Shown: positions 58,548 through 64,000 of the stretch, one piece after another
Numbering within the stretch: the first letter of the stretch is position 1
Layout of the letters: each line of letters begins with the position of its first letter
Assembly (NCBI GenBank): GCA_900113425.1
Contig: FOZF01000002.1
Location: 823,027-887,026, forward strand
Origin: Stenotrophomonas maltophilia
Lineage (GTDB): Bacteria; Pseudomonadota; Gammaproteobacteria; Xanthomonadales; Xanthomonadaceae
Direction of reading: 5' to 3'
DNA: 64,000 nucleotides
Notes under the pieces: generated by a model
Told to the model about the DNA's origin: nothing
What the model saw: the letters and a program-made list of their open reading frames with translations, nothing else
The model's database searches: none
Made by a program: the position numbers and the translations under genes

Positions 58548-59693
58548 ATGTCGCACCCAATCTTCCTGCATGGCCGCCGCAGCGGACTCTGCGCCGCCGC
58601 CCTGCTGATCTCCACCACTCTGATGCTGGGCGGTTGCGCCGCGGGCCCCAACAGCGAGGCCAAGGCCGCCGAAACCAAGGATGAGAAGAAGGTCGAGTCC
58701 GTGCCGGTCGAGGTCGCGGTGGCCAGCCGCCGCGCGGTCGCGGCCAGTTACACCGGTACCGCCGCGCTGGAGCCGCGCGCCGAATCGCAGGTGGTCGCCA
58801 AGACCTCGGGCGTGGCGCTGGCGGTGCTGGTCGAGGAAGGCCAGCGGGTCAGCGCGGGGCAGCCGCTGGTGCGGCTCGATCCGGACCGCGCACGCCTGGC
58901 GGTTGCCCAGAGCGAGGCGCAGATGCGCAAGCTCGAGAACAACTACCAGCGCGCACAGAAGCTGGTCGGCCAGCAGATGGTCAGTGCCGCCGACGTCGAC
59001 CAGCTGCGCTTCGATCTGGAAAACGTGCGCGCGCAGTATCGCCTGGCCACGCTGGAGCTCTCGTACACCACGGTGGTCGCACCGATCTCCGGCGTGATCG
59101 CCTCGCGCTCGATCAAGACCGGCAACTTCGTGCAGATCAACACGCCGATCTTCCGCATCGTCGACAACTCGCGCCTGGAAGCCACCCTCAACGTTCCCGA
59201 ACGCGAGTTGGCAACCCTGCGTGCCGGCCAGCCGGTGACCCTGTCGGCGGATGCACTGCCGGGCCAGAGCTTCACCGGCATCGTCGATCGCATCGCACCG
59301 GTGGTGGATTCGGGCAGCGGCACGTTCCGTGTTGTCAGTGCCTTCGACGGCACTGCCCATTCCCTGCAGCCGGGCATGTTCGGCCGGATCCGCATCGATT
59401 ACGACCAGCGTGCCGACGCCTTGGTGGTGCCGCGCCTGGCGCTGCTCGACGATGGTGAGCCTGCGGTGTTCCGGGTGCGCGACGGCAAGGTCGCACGCGT
59501 TCCGGTCAAGCTGGGTTACGCCGAGGGTCCGTGGGTGGAGATCCGTGATGGCCTGGCGGCCGGAGACCAGGTGGTCACCGCAGGCAAGGTCGCGCTGCGC
59601 GACGGAACCGCCGTGCAGGTGATCGCTGATCCGAAGGCGAAGACGGCGACGGCCTCGGCCAAGCCGGCAGACAAGGCCGGGAGCCGGCAATGA
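58548..59693 (+). CDS. RND efflux periplasmic adaptor (membrane fusion protein)
   Basis: 381 residues. A lipoprotein signal (LGGC) is followed by the usual order: lipoyl half (LEPRAESQVVAKTSGVALAVLVEEGQRVSAGQPL), alpha-hairpin (AQSEAQMRKLENNYQRAQKL), second lipoyl half (YTTVVAPISGVIASRSIKTGN), beta-barrel and membrane-proximal domains. AGGGA precedes the ATG at 58548. Its TGA overlaps the next start (ATGA). It links the following RND pumps to an outer-membrane channel encoded elsewhere. Confidence 0.93.
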   Translation: MSHPIFLHGRRSGLCAAALLISTTLMLGGCAAGPNSEAKAAETKDEKKVESVPVEVAVASRRAVAASYTGTAALEPRAESQVVAKTSGVALAVLVEEGQRVSAGQPLVRLDPDRARLAVAQSEAQMRKLENNYQRAQKLVGQQMVSAADVDQLRFDLENVRAQYRLATLELSYTTVVAPISGVIASRSIKTGNFVQINTPIFRIVDNSRLEATLNVPERELATLRAGQPVTLSADALPGQSFTGIVDRIAPVVDSGSGTFRVVSAFDGTAHSLQPGMFGRIRIDYDQRADALVVPRLALLDDGEPAVFRVRDGKVARVPVKLGYAEGPWVEIRDGLAAGDQVVTAGKVALRDGTAVQVIADPKAKTATASAKPADKAGSRQ

Positions 59694-62600
59694 GCCATCC
59701 TGACCACGACCACGGTGCTTCGCCCCACGGCGAAAGCGCCGCCGGCATGCGCGGCGGCCTGGTGGAGTTCGCTACCCGCCGCCGCGTCACCATTGCCATG
59801 TGCACGGTCACCCTGCTGCTGTTCGGCCTGATTGCGCTGGGCAGCCTCAAGGTCAACCTGCTGCCGGACCTGAGCTACCCGACGCTGACGGTACGCACCG
59901 AATACACCGGTGCGGCACCGACCGAGATCGAAACCCTGATCACCCAGCCGGTGGAAGAAGCCGTGGGCGTGGTCAAGAACCTGCGCAAGCTGAAGTCGGT
60001 CTCGCGCACCGGCCAGAGCGATGTGGTGCTGGAGTTCGCCTGGGGCACCAACATGGACCAGGCCAGCCTGGAGGTGCGCGACAAGATGGAAGCGCTGAAC
60101 CTGCCGCTGGAGGCGAAAGCCCCGGTGCTGCTGCGCTTCAATCCGTCCACCGAGCCGATCATGCGCCTGGTGCTGTCCAGCAAGGCGGCGCCGTCCAGCG
60201 ATGCCGACGCCATCCGCGAGCTGACCATCCTGCGCCGCTACGCCGACGAGGATCTGAAGAAGAAGCTGGAACCGGTCACCGGCGTGGCGGCGGTCAAGGT
60301 CGGCGGCGGCCTGGAAGACGAGATCCAGGTCGACATCGACCAGCAGAAGCTCGCGCAGCTGAATCTGCCGATCGATACCGTCATCAAGCGCCTGAAAGAC
60401 GAGAACATCAACATCTCCGGCGGCCGGCTGGAAGAGGGCTCGCAGCGATTCCTGGTGCGCACCGTCAACCAGTTCGCCGACCTGGAGGAGATCCGCAACC
60501 TGCTGGTCACCACCCAGGCGTCCAATGGCAGCGCGGCAGACTCCGCGCTGCAGCAGATGTTCAACATCGCCGCCTCCACCGGTTCGGCTGCGGCCATCGC
60601 TGCGGCCTCGGCCGCACAGAGCGCATCGTCCGGCGGTGGCTCCAGCGTGGTTGCCAATGGCATTCCTGTCCGGTTGAAGGACGTGGCCACCGTGCGCCAG
60701 GGCTACAAGGAGCGCGAAGCGATCATCCGCCTGGGCGGCAAGGAATCGGTCGAGCTGGCGATCTACAAGGAAGGCGACGCCAACACGGTCGCCACCGCCG
60801 AAGCGCTGCGCAAGCGCCTGGAGCAGATCAAGGGCACGTTCCCCGGCGATGCCGAGCTGACCACCATCGAGGACCAGTCGCGCTTCATCGAGCATGCGAT
60901 CAGCGACGTCAAGAAGGATGCGGTGATCGGCGGCCTGCTGGCGATCCTGATCATCTTCCTGTTCCTCCGCGATGGCTGGAGCACGTTCGTCATCAGCCTG
61001 TCGCTGCCGGTGTCGATCATCGCCACGTTCTTCTTCATGGGCCAGCTGGGTCTCAGCCTGAACGTCATGTCGCTGGGCGGCCTGGCGCTGGCGACAGGCC
61101 TGGTGGTGGACGATTCGATCGTGGTGCTGGAGAGCATCGCCAAGGCGCGCGAGCGCGGGCTGGGCATCCTGCAGGCCGCGATCGAAGGCACCCGCGAAGT
61201 GAGCATGGCGGTGGTCGCCTCCACCCTGACCACCATCGCGGTGTTCCTGCCACTGGTGTTCGTCGACGGCATCGCCGGCCAGCTGTTCCGCGACCAGGCG
61301 CTGACCGTAGCGATCGCCATCGCCATTTCGCTGCTGGTGTCGATGACACTGATTCCGATGCTCAGTTCGCTGAAGGGGCGGCCGCCGCTGGCATTCCCCG
61401 AGGAGCCCGCCAGCGAGGCGTGGCAGCCGGAGCGTCGCTGGCAGAAGCCCGTTGCAGCCGGCCGTCGTGGCTTCGTCGCTGCGGTGCGCTGGACCTTCTA
61501 TGCCCTGGCCTGGCTGGTGGTACGTGCCTGCCGCGGCGTTGCCGCCGTGATCGGTCCGGTCATGCGCAAGGCCAGCGATATCGCGATGAAGCCCTATGCG
61601 GGTGCCGAACGTGGCTACCTGCGGCTGTTGCCGAGCGCGCTGGCGCACCCCGGCAAGGTGCTGGGCCTGGCCGCGCTGGCGTTTGCGGCCACCATGGCGC
61701 TGGTGCCGATGCTGGGCGCCGACCTCATCCCGCAGCTGGCCCAGGACCGCTTCGAGATGACCGTCAAGCTGCCGGCCGGCACGCCGTTGAAGCAGACCGA
61801 TGCACTGGTCCGCGAATTGCAGCTGGCGCATGGCAAGGGCGAAGGCGTGGCCTCGCTGTACGGCGTCAGTGGCAGCGGTACCCGGCTGGACGCAAGCCCG
61901 ACCGAGAGCGGCGAGAACATCGGCAAGCTGACCGTGGTGATGGAAGGCGGTGGGGATGCCCGCACCGAAGCGGCCATCACCGAGCGCCTGCGTGGCACCA
62001 TGGCCGGGCACCCCGGCGCGCAGGTCGACTTCGCGCGGCCGGCACTGTTCAGCTTCTCCACGCCGCTGGAAATCGAACTGCGTGGTCAGGACATGGCCAC
62101 GCTGGAGCAGGCCGGCCAGCGGCTGGCTGCCCTGCTGCGCGGCAATGCGCACTACGCCGACGTGAAGTCGACGGTGGAGGAGGGCTTCCCGGAGATCCAG
62201 ATCCGCTTCGACCAGGAGCGCGCCGGTGCACTGGGCCTGACCACCCGCCAGATCGCCGACGTCGTGGTGAAGAAGGTGCGCGGCGATGTGGCCACCCGCT
62301 ACAGCTTCCGCGACCGCAAGATCGACGTGCTGGTGCGGGCACAGGAAGGCGACCGGGCCAGCGTGGAGAGCATCCGCCGCTTGATCGTCAACCCGGGCAG
62401 CACCCGTCCGGTCACCCTGGACGCCGTGGCCGACGTGGTGGCCACCACCGGTCCGAGCGAGATCCACCGTGCCGATCAGACCCGCGTCGCGGTGGTCTCG
62501 GCCAACCTGCGTGACATCGATCTGGGCGCCGCCATGCGCGAAGTGCAGCAGATGGTCGCCGAACAGCCGCTCGGTGCAGGCGTCGGCCTGCATATCGGCG

Positions 62601-63208
62601 GCCAGGGCGAGGAACTGGCGCAGGCGGCAACGTCGCTGATCTTCGCCTTCGGACTGGCGATCTTCCTGGTCTACCTGGTGATGGCGTCGCAGTTCGAATC
62701 GCTGCTGCATCCGTTCGTGATCCTGTTCACCATCCCGCTGGCGCTGGTCGGCGCGATCCTGGCGCTGATGCTGACCGGCAAGCCGATCTCGGTGGTGGTG
62801 TTCATCGGCCTGATCCTGCTGGTGGGACTGGTCACCAAGAACGCGATCATCCTGATCGACAAGGTCAACCAGCTGCGCGAGGCCGGCGTGGCCAAGCACG
62901 AGGCACTGGTGGAGGGCGCGCGCTCGCGCCTGCGTCCGATCATCATGACCACCCTGTGCACGCTGTTCGGCTTCCTGCCACTGGCGGTGGCGATGGGCGA
63001 GGGCGCCGAAGTACGTGCGCCGATGGCGATCACCGTGATCGGCGGCCTGCTGGTCTCCACCCTGCTGACCCTGCTGGTGATTCCGGTGGTCTACGACCTG
63101 ATGGATCGCCGCGGCGATGCCTACTACCGCGAGCGCGGCCGCAAGCACGCCGGCGACGGACTGCGGGTCGCAGAAGGTGGCCGCGTCGGCGGTGAGGAGC
63201 CGGCATGA
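59690..63208 (+). CDS. RND efflux transporter (first of two)
   Basis: 1172 residues with the RND plan: twelve spans and two large periplasmic loops. The N-terminus carries an unusual His/Asp-rich segment (SHPDHDHGASPHGESA). Characteristic parts: GSLKVNLLPDLSYPTLTVRTEYTG, LGGLALATGLVVDDSIVVLE with the Asp of the proton relay, and LVGLVTKNAIILIDKVNQLR. A long cytoplasmic insert lies between spans 6 and 7. ATGA overlaps occur at both ends, so adaptor and both pumps are co-translated. Adaptor plus two pumps recalls MdtABC/SmeIJK, but I cannot assign a name. Confidence 0.93.
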   Translation: MSHPDHDHGASPHGESAAGMRGGLVEFATRRRVTIAMCTVTLLLFGLIALGSLKVNLLPDLSYPTLTVRTEYTGAAPTEIETLITQPVEEAVGVVKNLRKLKSVSRTGQSDVVLEFAWGTNMDQASLEVRDKMEALNLPLEAKAPVLLRFNPSTEPIMRLVLSSKAAPSSDADAIRELTILRRYADEDLKKKLEPVTGVAAVKVGGGLEDEIQVDIDQQKLAQLNLPIDTVIKRLKDENINISGGRLEEGSQRFLVRTVNQFADLEEIRNLLVTTQASNGSAADSALQQMFNIAASTGSAAAIAAASAAQSASSGGGSSVVANGIPVRLKDVATVRQGYKEREAIIRLGGKESVELAIYKEGDANTVATAEALRKRLEQIKGTFPGDAELTTIEDQSRFIEHAISDVKKDAVIGGLLAILIIFLFLRDGWSTFVISLSLPVSIIATFFFMGQLGLSLNVMSLGGLALATGLVVDDSIVVLESIAKARERGLGILQAAIEGTREVSMAVVASTLTTIAVFLPLVFVDGIAGQLFRDQALTVAIAIAISLLVSMTLIPMLSSLKGRPPLAFPEEPASEAWQPERRWQKPVAAGRRGFVAAVRWTFYALAWLVVRACRGVAAVIGPVMRKASDIAMKPYAGAERGYLRLLPSALAHPGKVLGLAALAFAATMALVPMLGADLIPQLAQDRFEMTVKLPAGTPLKQTDALVRELQLAHGKGEGVASLYGVSGSGTRLDASPTESGENIGKLTVVMEGGGDARTEAAITERLRGTMAGHPGAQVDFARPALFSFSTPLEIELRGQDMATLEQAGQRLAALLRGNAHYADVKSTVEEGFPEIQIRFDQERAGALGLTTRQIADVVVKKVRGDVATRYSFRDRKIDVLVRAQEGDRASVESIRRLIVNPGSTRPVTLDAVADVVATTGPSEIHRADQTRVAVVSANLRDIDLGAAMREVQQMVAEQPLGAGVGLHIGGQGEELAQAATSLIFAFGLAIFLVYLVMASQFESLLHPFVILFTIPLALVGAILALMLTGKPISVVVFIGLILLVGLVTKNAIILIDKVNQLREAGVAKHEALVEGARSRLRPIIMTTLCTLFGFLPLAVAMGEGAEVRAPMAITVIGGLLVSTLLTLLVIPVVYDLMDRRGDAYYRERGRKHAGDGLRVAEGGRVGGEEPA

Positions 63209-64000
63209 GTGTCGCCGAGTTCTCCATCCGCCGTCCGGTCACCACCATCATGTGTTTCGTATCGCTGGTGGTGATCGGCCTGATCGCTTCATTCCGGCTG
63301 CCACTGGAGGCACTGCCGGACATCTCCGCGCCGTTCCTGTTCGTGCAGATTCCGTACACGGGCTCGACACCGGAAGAAGTGGAGCGGACCATCATCCGGC
63401 CGGTGGAAGAGTCACTGGCGACGATGACCGGGATCAAGCGCATGCGCTCCTCGGCCACCTCCGAAGCGGCGCTGATCTTCATCGAGTTCAGCGACTGGGA
63501 CCGTGACATCGCCATCGCCGCTTCCGACGCGCGCGAGCGTATCGATGCGATCCGCAGCGACCTGCCCGACGACCTGCAGCGCTACAACGTGTTCAAGTGG
63601 TCCAGCAGCGACCAGCCGGTGCTGAAGGTGCGCCTGGCCAGCACCACCGACCTGACGACCGCCTATGACATGCTCGACCGCGAGTTCAAGCGGCGCATCG
63701 AGCGCATCCCGGGCGTTGCGCGCGTGGACATCACCGGTGCACCGCCGAATGAAGTGGAGATCGCGATCGATCCCAACCGGCTCAACGCGCACGGGCTGAG
63801 CATCAACGAGCTGAGCGAACGCCTGCGCACGCTCAACTTCTCGATCTCGGCCGGGCAGATCGACGACAACGGCCAGCGCGTGCGCGTGCAACCGGTCGGC
63901 GAGATCACCGACCTGCAGGAACTGCGCGACCTGGTGATCAACGCCAAGGGCCTGCGTCTGGGTGACATCGCCGACGTGCGGCTGAAGCCGGCGCGGATGA
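63205..64000 (+). CDS. RND efflux transporter (second), cut by window edge
   Basis: The first 265 codons are present with no stop before 64000. MSVAEFSIRRPVTTIMCFVSL, then LEALPDISAPFLFVQIPYTGSTPEEVERTIIRPVEESL, are typical RND N-terminal parts with span 1 and the porter domain. It starts inside the last codons of the first pump (ATGA). Two different RND proteins after one adaptor suggest a heteromeric pump, as in MdtBC. Confidence 0.93.
   Translation, partial: MSVAEFSIRRPVTTIMCFVSLVVIGLIASFRLPLEALPDISAPFLFVQIPYTGSTPEEVERTIIRPVEESLATMTGIKRMRSSATSEAALIFIEFSDWDRDIAIAASDARERIDAIRSDLPDDLQRYNVFKWSSSDQPVLKVRLASTTDLTTAYDMLDREFKRRIERIPGVARVDITGAPPNEVEIAIDPNRLNAHGLSINELSERLRTLNFSISAGQIDDNGQRVRVQPVGEITDLQELRDLVINAKGLRLGDIADVRLKPARM

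Noticed and set aside
59516..63148. Very long minus-strand open frame opposite the RND pump gene
   Set aside because: High GC keeps the antisense frame open; the His/Gln/Arg-rich translation has no family match, while the plus strand is an unmistakable RND pump.

Overview
The window is a gene-dense, high-GC chromosomal segment that fits the Stenotrophomonas maltophilia complex (Xanthomonadaceae). The strongest clue is the many copies of a GTAG-headed palindrome (GTAGCGCCGGGC-CAT-GCCCGGCG). These are the SMAG repeats known from S. maltophilia. Gene content agrees: a LuxR solo beside hchA, FabV enoyl reductase, an Fsr-type pump, several RND efflux genes, a subtilase, and c-di-GMP proteins of the FimX/Filp type. 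The tmRNA tag reads ANDDNYALAA.

Layout. 1-8300: 3' end of an RND outer-membrane factor, a secreted EEP-family hydrolase, a LuxR solo/hchA pair, a large lipase-like lipoprotein, a subtilisin-like protease, and ssrA (tmRNA). 8500-11400: smpB, ratA-rnfH, bamE and fur, a standard gammaproteobacterial cluster; SmpB is the tmRNA partner. 11400-20600: SGNH esterase/LysR pair, recN, then hrcA-grpE-dnaK-dnaJ with a sigma-32-like promoter and SMAG repeats inside the cluster. 20700-25250: AraC/Fsr pair, pdxY-tyrA overlap, small unknown protein. 25300-32300: ABC exporter and IMPACT protein, ECF sigma/anti-sigma pair, and a divergent two-GAF GGDEF-EAL protein. 32300-40600: LOG protein, class III aminotransferase-like enzyme, then queA-tgt-yajC-secD-secF. 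40600-41150: an island of nested inverted repeats. 41150-47950: fabV, FimX-like protein, flavoprotein-yaeQ, pseudouridine synthase, YaiI. 48000-57100: cold-shock gene, GST, selO, apt, dbpA, yeiH/LysR, uup. 57100-64000: tandem SMAG array, two c-type cytochromes, and an RND adaptor with two consecutive RND pumps, the second cut by the window edge.

Most of the window is conserved core genome. I found no phage, IS, CRISPR or defence island and no clear new multi-gene system. The least explained DNA is non-coding: the nested inverted-repeat block at 40630-41010, a 38-bp tandem SMAG unit that copies the end of apt, and the 67/68-bp SMAG array after uup. Other points worth following are four genes with a -10-like hexamer 5-6 nt before the start codon, a terminator-like hairpin just before the LOG gene, and a LuxR solo with an altered acyl-homoserine-lactone pocket residue.
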